Shown: positions 1 to 6,545, counted from the stretch's first letter. The stretch is 7,597 bases of DNA from DASTHS01 sp035718085 (GCA_035718085.1 DASTHS010000251.1:1-7597); one strand, 5' to 3'. The notes: generated by a model from the sequence alone, not told the origin. Numbers and translations are program-made.

Positions 1-1
1 G

Positions 2-141
2 CCGCTTCCATACCCTGTGCTGCGACACCCCGTCTGGCCTCCCACGTCTCGGACCCTTGAGAAGCCCGAAACGCTAGGAACCATGCGGGGTGTCACCGCG
101 GATGGCCGCTCACGCCACCCACGACAACGTCAGTAGACCCC
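2..141. repeat. Terminal inverted repeat, left copy (140 bp)
   Basis: Bases 2-141 are the exact reverse complement of 7458-7597, with no mismatch over 140 bp; identity stops at base 142 (T, where G would be needed). Inside the repeat is a 9-bp inverted pair, GACACCCCG (24-32) and CGGGGTGTC (86-94). Read toward the window edge, an ORF starting at the ATG complementary to 82-84 stays open to base 1, so the repeat may carry the 5' end of a gene lying outside. A 17-codon ORF (83-136) reads the other way. The inner edge coincides with an abrupt loss of helicase homology. It may be the end of an insertion sequence present in two copies, or an assembly effect. I do not recognise the sequence itself. 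Confidence 0.95.
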
Positions 142-308
142 TCGAGTGGAACACCGTCGTGCTCTGCGGGTACCTCGACACGAAGCCGCCGTCGGAGTCG
201 AGGGTCAACCGGTCACTCGTGTACGTCGGGATGACCAGGGCGACGCACCGCCTGGTGCTCAGTGCCAGCGGGAAGCACGAGTACCTCGCCGACCTGGAGC
301 GGCAGTAG
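90..308 (+). pseudogene. UvrD/Rep-type helicase, C-terminal fragment fused to repeat sequence
   Basis: This is the tail of a superfamily 1 DNA helicase (UvrD/Rep/PcrA or UvrD-like C-terminal domain), an ATP-driven 3'-5' DNA unwinding enzyme. Counting from GTG at 90, residues 18-27 (LEWNTVVLCG) match motif V, and residues 39-58 (VNRSLVYVGMTRATHRLVLS) match motif VI with its invariant Y-V-G-M-T-R-A core and arginine finger. The protein ends 14 residues later at TAG 306-308. Motif V should be preceded by H-x-x-K-G, but here it is preceded by SRP encoded by the terminal repeat, and codon 18 spans the repeat edge (141/142). All upstream helicase domains are therefore missing. The first 17 residues belong to the repeat and are probably not native. 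The fragment cannot be an active helicase as it stands. It converges on the crotonase gene 29 bp downstream. Confidence 0.8.
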
Positions 309-339
309 AGCGGCAGGGAGGGGGGCGGGGGTACCGCTC
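308..339. terminator. Weak convergent hairpin between helicase tail and crotonase
   Basis: GAGCGG (308-313) pairs with CCGCTC (334-339) across a 20-nt G-rich loop. The arms overlap both convergent stop codons (TAG 306-308 and TGA complementary to 338-340). The stem is only 6 bp and has no T tract, so a role in bidirectional termination is a guess based on position. Confidence 0.25.
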
Positions 340-1081
340 ACCGCCTGAAGCCGGCGACGCGCGCCTCGGTGTCGGTGATCTCATAGGTCGACGCCGCCTC
401 GAGGGCCAGGCCGTCGGCGAGCCCGACGCCGAACGATCGGCGGTAGAGGTCCTTGTAGGCGGCGAGTGAGCCCCGGCTGTTGGCCAGCACGGCGCCGACC
501 AGCTCCTCGACCCGGTCGTCGAGTGCGGCAGCCGGCACGGCGTCGGTGGCGACACCCCACTCGGCGGCCTGGCGGCCGGTGAAGGTGGCGGCGGTGTAGG
601 AGAGCTGCCGGGCCCGGGTGGGACCGACCGCCCGCCACAGCCGGGCGCTCATGCCCCAGGTCGGCCGGAGGCCGAACTTGGCGTGGGTGTCGCCGAACTT
701 GGCCTCGTCGGCGGCGACCAGGAGGTCGCAGGCGAGGGCGATCTCCAGGGCACCGGTGAAGCACGCGCCGTTGACCTTGGCGATCACGATCTGCGGCACG
801 GTGGTGATCGCCTCGATCAGTGCCCTGGCGGGCAGGTCGAGGATGTCGCCGACCGAGCCGCCGTCGAGGCGCCGGTCGCCGAGGGCCTTGAGGTCGACGC
901 CGGCGCTGAAGGCCCGGCCCTGGCCGGTGAGCACGATGACCCCGACGTCGGAGAGCCCGAGGATGGCGGCCGTCGCCGCCTCGAGCACCTCGGCGGTGAG
1001 GGCGTTGAGCGCCTCGGGGCGGTCGAAGGCGACGGTGGCCCACCCGTCGGCTCTGGTGACGCGGACCCCGGTCTGGCTCAC
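338..1081 (-). CDS. Enoyl-CoA hydratase/isomerase (crotonase) family protein
   Basis: A 247-residue crotonase-fold protein, close to the usual ~250-260 residues. Enzymes of this fold act on acyl-CoA thioesters in the cytoplasm, typically hydrating 2-enoyl-CoA in beta-oxidation. Residues 58-64 (FSAGVDL) form the first CoA/oxyanion-hole loop, and residues 104-119 (NGACFTGALEIALACD) form the second and carry Glu113, equivalent to the first catalytic Glu of hydratases. The second catalytic Glu, normally in a QPE motif, is replaced by His133 in FGDTHAKFGL, so simple hydratase activity is doubtful. From memory, mycobacterial EchA-type paralogs carry a similar DTHA sequence. The GTG at 1081 was chosen because the family begins about there and a TACCGT box lies 6 nt upstream; the frame stays open further upstream but reads as noncoding. 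It is divergent from tldD. The exact substrate is unknown. Confidence 0.9.
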   Translation of the reverse strand: MSQTGVRVTRADGWATVAFDRPEALNALTAEVLEAATAAILGLSDVGVIVLTGQGRAFSAGVDLKALGDRRLDGGSVGDILDLPARALIEAITTVPQIVIAKVNGACFTGALEIALACDLLVAADEAKFGDTHAKFGLRPTWGMSARLWRAVGPTRARQLSYTAATFTGRQAAEWGVATDAVPAAALDDRVEELVGAVLANSRGSLAAYKDLYRRSFGVGLADGLALEAASTYEITDTEARVAGFRR

Positions 1082-1087
1082 CGGCGC

Positions 1088-1093
1088 ACGGTA
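1088..1093 (-). promoter_or_regulatory. Candidate -10 box (TACCGT) of the crotonase gene
   Basis: TACCGT fits the actinobacterial TANNNT -10 pattern and sits 6 nt before the GTG at 1081, so transcription would begin at or next to the start codon. I see no convincing -35 element and no Shine-Dalgarno sequence. It lies back to back with the tldD promoter in a 93-bp divergent spacer. Confidence 0.4.
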
Positions 1094-1127
1094 ACCCGGC
1101 CGTGTGGTCGACGGCGTCGCTCGACGG

Positions 1128-1156
1128 ATGACGCCGGCCGCCGCAGCGCGTACGGT
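1128..1156 (+). promoter_or_regulatory. Candidate tldD promoter (ATGACG-N17-TACGGT)
   Basis: ATGACG (1128-1133) matches the TTGACA -35 consensus at four of six positions. After a 17-nt spacer, TACGGT (1151-1156) fits the TANNNT -10. Transcription would start near 1163-1164, at the first base of a GTG that opens a 4-codon ORF (1164-1178) whose stop overlaps the tldD start. No Shine-Dalgarno sequence precedes tldD, which suits leaderless initiation followed by coupling. Confidence 0.45.
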
Positions 1157-1174
1157 CGACCGGGTGATGCCGCA

Positions 1175-2611
1175 GTGATCGACCTCGCCGAGAAGGCCGT
1201 GGAAGCCGCCCTGGCCGCCGGAGCCCGCTACGCCGACGCCCGGGTGATGGTGCGAAAGACCGAGTCGATGGCCGCCCAGAACGGCGCCGTCGAGGGCCTC
1301 ACCCAGCGCGAGCACGCCGGGATCGGGGTGCGGGCGTTGATCGGCAGCAGCTGGGGCTTCTTCGCCACCGCCGACCTCACCGACGCGGCGGCCAAGTCGG
1401 CCGGCCACACGGCGGCCGAGACGGCCAAGGCGTCGGCCCGGGTGCCCGGCCCGCCCCTCGAACTGGCCGACATCCCGGTGGTCACCGACCACTGGGAGAG
1501 CGCCTGCGAGGTCGACCCGCTCAGCGTGCCGCTGGTCGAGAAGGCCGACCTCCTCCTCGAGTGCACCAACGTGGGCCGCCTGGCCGGCGCCCAGCTGGCC
1601 CAGGCCAGCTACCAGATCTGGGACACCGAGAAGTGGTTCGCCAGCTCCGAGGGCAGCCGCATCAGCCAGCGCATCAGGGAGTGCGGGGCGGCCACGGCGG
1701 TCACGGCCATCGGCGACGGCGAGACCCAGCGGCGCAGCTACCCCGGCATCCGCGGCCAGTACGGCACCCGCGGCTGGGAGCTGGTGCGCGACGCCGACTA
1801 CGTCACCAACGCCCAGCGCTGCGGCGAGGAGGCCGTGGCCCTGCTCAGCGCCCCGGTGTGCCCGGAGACGACCACCGACCTGATCCTCGGCTCCGAGCAG
1901 ATGGCGCTGCAGATCCACGAGTCCGTCGGCCACGCCACCGAGCTCGACCGCATCCTGGGATGGGAGGCCGCCTTCGCCGGGACCAGCTGGCTCGACCTCT
2001 CGCAGATGGGCAGCCTGCGCTTCGGCAGCGAGCTGATGAACATCACCGCCGACGCCACCATCCCGGGGGCGCTCGGCAGCTTCGGCTACGACGACGAGGG
2101 CACGCCCGCCCACAGCGTCGACATCGTGCGCGACGGCATCTGGGTGGGGGTGCTGAGCGGCCGCGACTCGGCGGCGCTGGCGGGCATCCCGTGCGGCGGC
2201 ATGGTGCGCGCCGACGGCCACGACCGCCTGCCGATGGTGCGCATGACCAACATCGGCCTGCTCCCGGGGCCCCACACCCTCGAGCAGATGATCGCCGAGA
2301 CCGGCGACGGCATCATGATGGACACCAACCGCAGCTGGTCGATCGACGACCGCCGCCTGAACTTCCAGTTCGGCTGCGAGATCGCGTGGGAGGTGAAGGA
2401 CGGCCGCCGCGGCCGCATGCTGCGCAACCCGACCTACACGGGCATCAGCCCGACGTTCTGGGGGGCGATGGACATGGTCGGCAACGCCGACGAGCTCACC
2501 GTCTGGGGCACCCCGAACTGCGGGAAGGGCCAGCCGCTGCAGATCGGCCACACCGGCCACCCGGCCGTGCCGTGCCGGTTCCGGGGCGTGCGGGTGGGGG
2601 TGCGGGGGTGA
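1175..2611 (+). CDS. tldD: TldD metalloprotease subunit
   Basis: The catalytic subunit of the TldD/TldE heterodimeric zinc protease, 478 residues against about 480 for the family. In E. coli this complex trims unfolded peptides, processes microcin B17 precursor and degrades the CcdA antitoxin. The HExxxH zinc motif is present as HESVGH (residues 248-253). The C-terminal cysteine block typical of the subunit is WGTPNCGKGQ, with Cys449 as the probable third metal ligand. The N-terminal domain begins VIDLAEKAVEAALAAGARYADARV, typical for the family, which supports the GTG at 1175. The frame is open far upstream, but that sequence is the antisense of the crotonase gene. The stop overlaps the tldE start by four bases (GTGA), so the pair should be cotranscribed and translationally coupled. 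No precursor peptide gene is seen nearby, so the substrate is unknown. The catalytic residues look intact. Confidence 0.95.
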   Translation: MIDLAEKAVEAALAAGARYADARVMVRKTESMAAQNGAVEGLTQREHAGIGVRALIGSSWGFFATADLTDAAAKSAGHTAAETAKASARVPGPPLELADIPVVTDHWESACEVDPLSVPLVEKADLLLECTNVGRLAGAQLAQASYQIWDTEKWFASSEGSRISQRIRECGAATAVTAIGDGETQRRSYPGIRGQYGTRGWELVRDADYVTNAQRCGEEAVALLSAPVCPETTTDLILGSEQMALQIHESVGHATELDRILGWEAAFAGTSWLDLSQMGSLRFGSELMNITADATIPGALGSFGYDDEGTPAHSVDIVRDGIWVGVLSGRDSAALAGIPCGGMVRADGHDRLPMVRMTNIGLLPGPHTLEQMIAETGDGIMMDTNRSWSIDDRRLNFQFGCEIAWEVKDGRRGRMLRNPTYTGISPTFWGAMDMVGNADELTVWGTPNCGKGQPLQIGHTGHPAVPCRFRGVRVGVRG

Positions 2612-3963
2612 CCGGCATCGACGACCTCGCCGGCCAGACCCTCGACCTGGCCGCCGGCCGGGCGGCCGAGGCGGTCGTGCGCGTCACCCGCCGGCGCCAG
2701 GGCCTGACCCGCTTCGCCACGTCGTTCGTGCACCAGAACGTCGGTGACGAGCACACGGCGGTGGAAGTCACGGTGGTGGTCGACGGGCGGGTCGCGGGGG
2801 CCTCGAGCTCGGTGGTCGACACCCCGGGCCTGCACCGCCTGGTCGACCAGGCCCTCGCGGCCGCGGCGGTGCAGCCCGTCGACGAGGGCTGGCCGGGCGC
2901 CGCCCCCCTCGAGCACCTCGGCGACGCCGACCGGCCGAGCTACGACGACGAGACGGCCGCCGCCGGGCCCGCCGACCGGGTCGAGGTGGTGCGCCGCTTC
3001 GTCGCCGAGGCCGGCGGGCTGGAGGCCGCCGGCTACTGCGAGACCCTGGCCGAGGAGGTCGTGCTCGTCACCACCGCCGGCCAGCACGTCCGCTCGGCCG
3101 CCACCCGGGCGGTCATCGACGGCATCGCCCGAGACGGCGGCCACGACGGGGTCGGGTCGATCGAGTCCCGGTCGCTGCGCGACCTCGACGGCGCCGCCTG
3201 CGGGCGGGCCGCCGCCGACTCCGCGCTGGCCAGCGCCCGCGACGGCGGGCCGGCCGACCTGGCGCCCGGCCGCTACGAGGTGGTGCTGTCGCCGAGGTGC
3301 GTGGCCTACATGCTCGACTTCCTCACCGTCTACGGCTTCAACGCCAAGATGGTCGCCGAGGGCCAGAGCTTCGCCAGCCTCGGCGAGGTGCAGCTCGACG
3401 AGCGGCTGTCGTTCTCCGACGACGCCCTCGACGGGCGCACCACCGGCCTGCGATTCGACGCCGACGGCACCCCCAAGCGGCGGGTCGACTTCGTGGTCGA
3501 CGGCCGGGTGGTCGGCCTGGCGCACGACCGGCGCACCGCTCGCCTCGTCGGCGGCGGCGCCGAGTCGACCGGCCACGGGATCGGGAGCCCCGCCATGGGC
3601 GCCATCCCGACCAACACCTTCCTCACCGGCTCGTCGCCCCAGCCCGTCGACGACCTGATCGCCGGCGTCGAGCGCGGCTTGTGGGTGAAGGACTTCTGGT
3701 ACACCCGGGTGCTCAACCCCAAGTCGCTGGTGGTCACCGGCCTCACCCGCAACGGCGTGTTCCTGATCGAGGACGGTGCGGTGAAGGGGCCGGTGAGCAA
3801 CCTGCGCTTCACCCAGTCACCGGTGGCGGCCTTCGGGCCCGGGCAGGTGCTCGGCGTCGGCGACGACGCCCGCCTCGCCCCCGGCGGCCTGCACGTCAGC
3901 TCGCACCACACGCCGTCTCTGCGCCTGGCCGCCTGGAACTTCACCGGCGGCGCCGCCGGCTAG
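2608..3963 (+). CDS. tldE: TldE/PmbA metalloprotease partner subunit
   Basis: The non-catalytic partner of TldD, 451 residues, the usual size for TldE/PmbA. It has the same overall fold but lacks HExxxH: the corresponding region (from about residue 242) reads YGFNAKMVAEGQSFASLGEV with no His-Glu pair. The family's C-terminal signature, WVKDFWYTRVLNPKSLVVTG followed by LTRNGVFLIEDG, lies at about residues 359-390. In the known heterodimer TldE helps enclose the proteolytic chamber and admit unfolded peptide. The start is the GTG at 2608 inside the tldD stop (GTGA overlap); there is no better upstream start because that region is tldD. The gene ends at TAG 3961-3963, followed by a hairpin. It differs from tldD enough to be a true paralogous partner and not a recent duplicate. 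Confidence 0.93.
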   Translation: MTGIDDLAGQTLDLAAGRAAEAVVRVTRRRQGLTRFATSFVHQNVGDEHTAVEVTVVVDGRVAGASSSVVDTPGLHRLVDQALAAAAVQPVDEGWPGAAPLEHLGDADRPSYDDETAAAGPADRVEVVRRFVAEAGGLEAAGYCETLAEEVVLVTTAGQHVRSAATRAVIDGIARDGGHDGVGSIESRSLRDLDGAACGRAAADSALASARDGGPADLAPGRYEVVLSPRCVAYMLDFLTVYGFNAKMVAEGQSFASLGEVQLDERLSFSDDALDGRTTGLRFDADGTPKRRVDFVVDGRVVGLAHDRRTARLVGGGAESTGHGIGSPAMGAIPTNTFLTGSSPQPVDDLIAGVERGLWVKDFWYTRVLNPKSLVVTGLTRNGVFLIEDGAVKGPVSNLRFTQSPVAAFGPGQVLGVGDDARLAPGGLHVSSHHTPSLRLAAWNFTGGAAG

Positions 3964-4269
3964 GAGCCCGACACGGCCGTCACGGCGACGGCCAGGTGAT
4001 CGACGCTTCGAGGGTGGCCGCATCGACGGCCAGCAGCTCGCTGGCCCCCGGTGGGGCGGTAGCCGCCGGCGACATCGCGGCGGAGCACGTGCATGCACCG
4101 ATGCCCGGCCTCATCAACGCCCGCTCGGAGGCGGAGCCACGCCCGACGATCCTCACGGTAGGCGGGGGCTGTGACGGCCTCGAAGGTGGCGCAACCGGCG
4201 AGCTGCAGCGAGGTCATCGAGGTGGACGAGAAGCTCGCCGGGCGGGAGCTCAGAAGGGAAGCCGGCGAG
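3964..4269. other. Intergenic stretch without a convincing gene
   Basis: About 306 bp between tldE and the convergent phosphatidyltransferase gene. Apart from the hairpin at 3975-3993 it holds no recognisable motif. A minus-strand ORF of 85 codons (ATG at 4217, stop at 3962-3960) ends in the same CTAG that contains the tldE stop. It has no Shine-Dalgarno sequence and no TANNNT box at a suitable distance, its Arg/Ala/Gly-rich composition is typical of antisense frames in GC-rich DNA, and I recognise no family. It may hold decayed coding sequence. Confidence 0.5.
3975..3993 (+). terminator. Hairpin terminator candidate after tldE
   Basis: GGCCGTC (3975-3981) and GACGGCC (3987-3993) form a perfect 7-bp stem around the loop ACGGC, 11 nt after the tldE stop. 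There is no T tract, which is common for actinobacterial hairpin terminators. Its place directly after the operon supports the call. Confidence 0.45.
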
Positions 4270-4872
4270 TCAGCGGCCCGGCCCACCTCTGGCTGCGCGG
4301 CAGTAGGCCAGGGTCGTCGGCACGCCGAGGAAGGCGACACCGCCATAGGTGGAAAGAGCGCCGGCGACCCGCAGGGCACGTCCGACCCTCGGATGAGTGC
4401 GTGCGGCGTTCGTGCCCGCCACCTGGATGCCCATGCCGGTGGCGGTCGCGAGCATCGCCAGCTTGGCCCGCCGGTCAGGGAAGATCTGCGGCTCGGCATT
4501 GCGAAGCAGGTCGTAGGCGGTGACCGCGGCGTTGGCCACGTTGTAGGCCGCCACCGTGGCGATCAGCGGACGGTCGGCGAGCCGCATCCGCCAGATGTGC
4601 CACGCACCCCAGAAGATCTTCGGCTTGTCGCCGATGTGGTCGAACATCTCGCCGGCCCGGCTGACCGTGCCGGTGCGCCGGGCGATCACGCCGTCGGCCA
4701 GGTCGGCAAAGTACGACGGGGCCCCGACTGCGTATCCGCGCCAGGTGCCGAGTCGAGGCCCTGCCCACCAGGTGGCGGCCATGGCGACGACGTCGAGTGC
4801 GTTGGCCGGGGTGACGACGCCGCCGGTGGTGCGGGCCAAACGTTGCAGCGTCGTCTCGGATGGGTCGGCCAC
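4270..4872 (-). CDS. CDP-alcohol phosphatidyltransferase family membrane protein
   Basis: A 200-residue integral membrane enzyme of the CDP-alcohol phosphatidyltransferase superfamily, which transfers a phosphatidyl (or similar) group from a CDP-activated donor to an alcohol such as glycerol-3-phosphate, inositol or inositol phosphate, in the cytoplasmic membrane. The full signature D-x2-DG-x2-AR-x8-G-x3-D-x3-D is present: Asp57, Asp60-Gly61, Ala64-Arg65, Gly74, Asp78 and Asp82. Several hydrophobic stretches follow (for example residues ~90-120 and ~138-160), and TPANALDVVAM at 21-31 matches the usual first helix. The acceptor alcohol cannot be read from the sequence. I chose GTG at 4872 because a TAGTGT box stands 7 nt upstream and the longer ATG version (4956) adds a low-complexity Arg/Pro-rich leader. 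It is a single gene, convergent with tldDE. Confidence 0.88.
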   Translation of the reverse strand: MADPSETTLQRLARTTGGVVTPANALDVVAMAATWWAGPRLGTWRGYAVGAPSYFADLADGVIARRTGTVSRAGEMFDHIGDKPKIFWGAWHIWRMRLADRPLIATVAAYNVANAAVTAYDLLRNAEPQIFPDRRAKLAMLATATGMGIQVAGTNAARTHPRVGRALRVAGALSTYGGVAFLGVPTTLAYCRAARGGPGR

Positions 4873-4879
4873 GGGCCCG

Positions 4880-4885
4880 ACACTA
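4880..4885 (-). promoter_or_regulatory. Candidate -10 box (TAGTGT) of the phosphatidyltransferase gene
   Basis: TAGTGT (TANNNT type) ends 7 nt before the GTG at 4872, consistent with leaderless transcription. A poor -35 (CCGACC, 18 nt upstream) may be present. If this promoter is used, the upstream ATG at 4956 would not be transcribed, which supports the shorter start. Confidence 0.4.
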
Positions 4886-4971
4886 GGGAGCTGTGTGGCC
4901 GCCGGTCGGCGCGTCGGTTCGTCTCGGTGAGACGCCAGCGGGGGTGACCGTGCCATGGGACCGCCACGGCA

Positions 4972-5089
4972 GCGCCGGCCGACGCCGGCCGCCCGAGGGT
5001 CGCTGGGGCCCTACGGAGCGCCGGCCGGGGGAACCCCCCCGGCCCGCCCAGGCGCCCCTCCCCAGCGACCCTCCGGCGTCGGCTGGCGC
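4972..5089. repeat. Long interrupted palindrome (~118 nt, about 44 paired bases per arm)
   Basis: Four nested stems can be read directly. Outer stem: GCGCCGGCCGACGCCGG (4972-4988) with 5073-5089, 17 pairs with a single G/T position (4977/5084). Second stem: 4996-5008 (AGGGTCGCTGGGG) with 5060-5072, 13 perfect pairs, separated from the outer stem by a 7-nt bulge on the left arm only. Third: GCGCC (5018-5022) with GGCGC (5051-5055). Apical: GGCCGGGGG (5023-5031) with CCCCCGGCC (5036-5044) around AACC. The one outer mismatch becomes a G-U pair only in plus-strand RNA. It could be a small mobile palindromic element, a structured RNA or a very strong terminator; I do not recognise a known family. 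Confidence 0.8.
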
Positions 5090-5102
5090 CCTCAGGGGCG
5101 CC
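5085..5102. repeat. Hairpin overlapping the right arm of the long palindrome
   Basis: GGCGCCC (5085-5091) and GGGCGCC (5096-5102) form a perfect 7-bp stem with loop TCAG. Its left arm shares bases 5085-5089 with the outer stem of the long palindrome, so the two folds exclude each other. Confidence 0.6.
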
Positions 5103-5226
5103 GAGCGTGGTGCTGCTGGGTCGGGTGGGCGCGGCCCGGCCCGGCCCGTCGGCGGTATGAGGCGCAGGCCGGGGTCGCGGCCGGGCGGTCCGGGTGGTGA
5201 GTCGTGCCATCGAGTGATCGGTGGCC

Positions 5227-5251
5227 GGGCGCGGCGAAGCGGCCCGCGCCC
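5227..5251 (-). terminator. Terminator-like hairpin downstream of the HNH gene
   Basis: GGGCGCGG (5227-5234) pairs perfectly with CCGCGCCC (5244-5251) around a 9-nt loop, 25 nt beyond the HNH stop codon on the minus strand. There is no T tract. Confidence 0.4.
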
Positions 5252-5276
5252 AGGGGGCGCGAGCCGGCCGGGCCGG

Positions 5277-6545
5277 TCAGGCGGCTTGTGGGGGTGGGTG
5301 GCCGGGGTGGACGTCGAGGTAGTCGTCGTCGAATGGGCCACCTTCGGGGTCACCGGGGCTGCCGTAGGGCGCCGGCTCGTACAGCCACTGGCCCGGCGGC
5401 CCGGCCAGGGTGGCGCCCCGGTAGGTGATCTCGTCGTGGTGCCAGGGGCAGATGCGGGCCAGGTTGTCGAGGAACGTGTCACCGCCGTCGGCGACCGCTT
5501 CGAGGTGGTGGATCTCGAGGTTGGTGGTACGCCCACAGCCCGGCACGACACAGCAGGGGTCTCGGGCGATGACTGCGAGGCGTAGCGCTCGGGGCATGGC
5601 CCGGCCCGCAAGGCGCAGGTCGATGATGCGTTCGCCGTCGACCAAGAGGGCGGCGAGGGCGGCCTGAGCCCACATCGAGCGGGCGACCGACACCGGCACC
5701 GGCCCGAGGCCGTCGATGCTGCAATGCTCGCCGGCGACGGTGTGACCGCGGGCGAGGGCGGCGAGATCGACCCGCACGAACATCGTCGGGCGGATACCCC
5801 GCCCCGCCGCCGGGTTCGGCGCACCCTCGAAGGGGGCGCCGGCGGCGGCGGTGGCCATGGCGACCAGCGCGTCGGCGGCCAATGCTTCGGAGCGTTCACG
5901 CCGCCCCGCCGCACGCGCCTCTCTGAAGAGCTGCTCGCCGAGCGCGTCGAGCACCGCCTTCACCTTCGCCCCGGCTGCCGCGGTCAGCCGGAACGACCCG
6001 TTGAACGCGCCTTCGGCGTTGGACCAGGTGCGCAGATAGCGGCTGTCGTGGATGTGGGCCTGGGCGGCCTTCTCGTCATCGGGCTTGGCCGCCGCTCGAA
6101 CCTGCCGGCTCCGCCGGCGCAGCTCTTCGACGTTGGAGCGCTTGGACTCCTCCAGCATCTTCTTCTCAGACGACGGGTCGGCAGCAGCGGCGGCGGCGAT
6201 GGCGGCGGCCTGCTGCTCGGAGAGCTCACCAGCGCGCAGCGCTTCTTCGGTGCCTGGCGCGGAGCCGAGGTTCTTGGAGGTCTTCAACGTCTCGGCCGCG
6301 TCGGTCTTGGTGGTGCCCGACTGGCGCGCCAGCCATTCCTCAGCCGACGCTGCCCCCGACTTGCGCCAGGCGCCGCCTTCGGTGGCCCGCTCGGCGAAGA
6401 GCACCCGCAGCGCCGCGAGCATCTTCTCGACCTTCGCCACCTCTTTCACGATCGCAGCCGCCTGGTCGGCGGTGTGGACCGACGGATCAGCCTCACGAGC
6501 GAGCTCAGTGACGGTCGCCCGCACCTGCCGCAGCTCGTCGATCAC
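5277..6545 (-). CDS. DUF222 / HNH endonuclease (13E12 repeat-type protein)
   Basis: A 422-residue protein with a long helical, Ala-rich DUF222 region (about residues 20-310) and a C-terminal HNH nuclease domain. The nuclease part shows a CVVPGC knuckle (Cys332, Cys337), the catalytic HH pair in EIHHLEA (His346-His347), Asn361, and CPWHHDE (Cys366, His369-His370), a complete HNH set that should bind metal and cut DNA. A Pro/Asp-rich tail follows. The family is abundant in Actinobacteria and includes the repetitive REP13E12 elements of Mycobacterium tuberculosis; its biological role is poorly known. The start is uncertain: ATG at 6557 lies inside a TATGAT box, and a GTG four codons later (6545) is 7 nt after that box, so I prefer the GTG. 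It stands 3' of the Cys-rich gene and 5' of a palindrome-rich spacer. Confidence 0.9.
   Translation of the reverse strand: MIDELRQVRATVTELAREADPSVHTADQAAAIVKEVAKVEKMLAALRVLFAERATEGGAWRKSGAASAEEWLARQSGTTKTDAAETLKTSKNLGSAPGTEEALRAGELSEQQAAAIAAAAAADPSSEKKMLEESKRSNVEELRRRSRQVRAAAKPDDEKAAQAHIHDSRYLRTWSNAEGAFNGSFRLTAAAGAKVKAVLDALGEQLFREARAAGRRERSEALAADALVAMATAAAGAPFEGAPNPAAGRGIRPTMFVRVDLAALARGHTVAGEHCSIDGLGPVPVSVARSMWAQAALAALLVDGERIIDLRLAGRAMPRALRLAVIARDPCCVVPGCGRTTNLEIHHLEAVADGGDTFLDNLARICPWHHDEITYRGATLAGPPGQWLYEPAPYGSPGDPEGGPFDDDYLDVHPGHPPPQAA

Larger units (their letters stand above)
4873..5276. other. 404-bp gene-free stretch rich in hairpins
   Basis: This region upstream of the phosphatidyltransferase gene and downstream of the HNH gene has no credible ORF; the long open frames are low-complexity Pro/Arg/Gly translations of extremely GC-rich DNA. 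It contains the interrupted palindrome 4972-5089, an overlapping hairpin 5085-5102, three tandem CGGCC units (5132-5148), a terminator-like hairpin 5227-5251, and a CCGGCC/GGGCCGG-rich patch just after the HNH stop. Base composition looks even more skewed to G+C than in the flanking genes. Confidence 0.6.

Noticed and set aside
83..136. 17-codon ORF inside the terminal repeat as a leader peptide
   Set aside because: No supported ribosome site, no downstream gene consistent with attenuation, and no recognisable sequence; too short to support.
316..331. G-rich run that might form a G-quadruplex
   Set aside because: The runs do not give four separated GGG tracts; only weak two-layer folding is possible, and such runs are common in DNA this rich in G.
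338..2560. 740-codon minus-strand open frame covering the crotonase gene and the tldD antisense
   Set aside because: Only the last 247 codons match crotonase. The rest is antisense of tldD, whose HExxxH motif and family features show the plus strand is the real gene.
1175..3963. TldD/TldE as part of a RiPP biosynthesis cluster
   Set aside because: No precursor peptide, cyclodehydratase, radical SAM enzyme or exporter nearby; the neighbours are unrelated metabolic genes.
3960..4217. Minus-strand 85-codon ORF whose stop shares CTAG with the tldE stop
   Set aside because: No ribosome site or suitable -10 box, Arg/Ala/Gly-rich composition typical of antisense frames in GC-rich DNA, and no recognisable family.
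4883..5914. 343-codon minus-strand ORF overlapping the HNH gene and spacer
   Set aside because: Pro/Arg/Ser-rich low-complexity translation in a frame different from the HNH gene; a GC-skew shadow.
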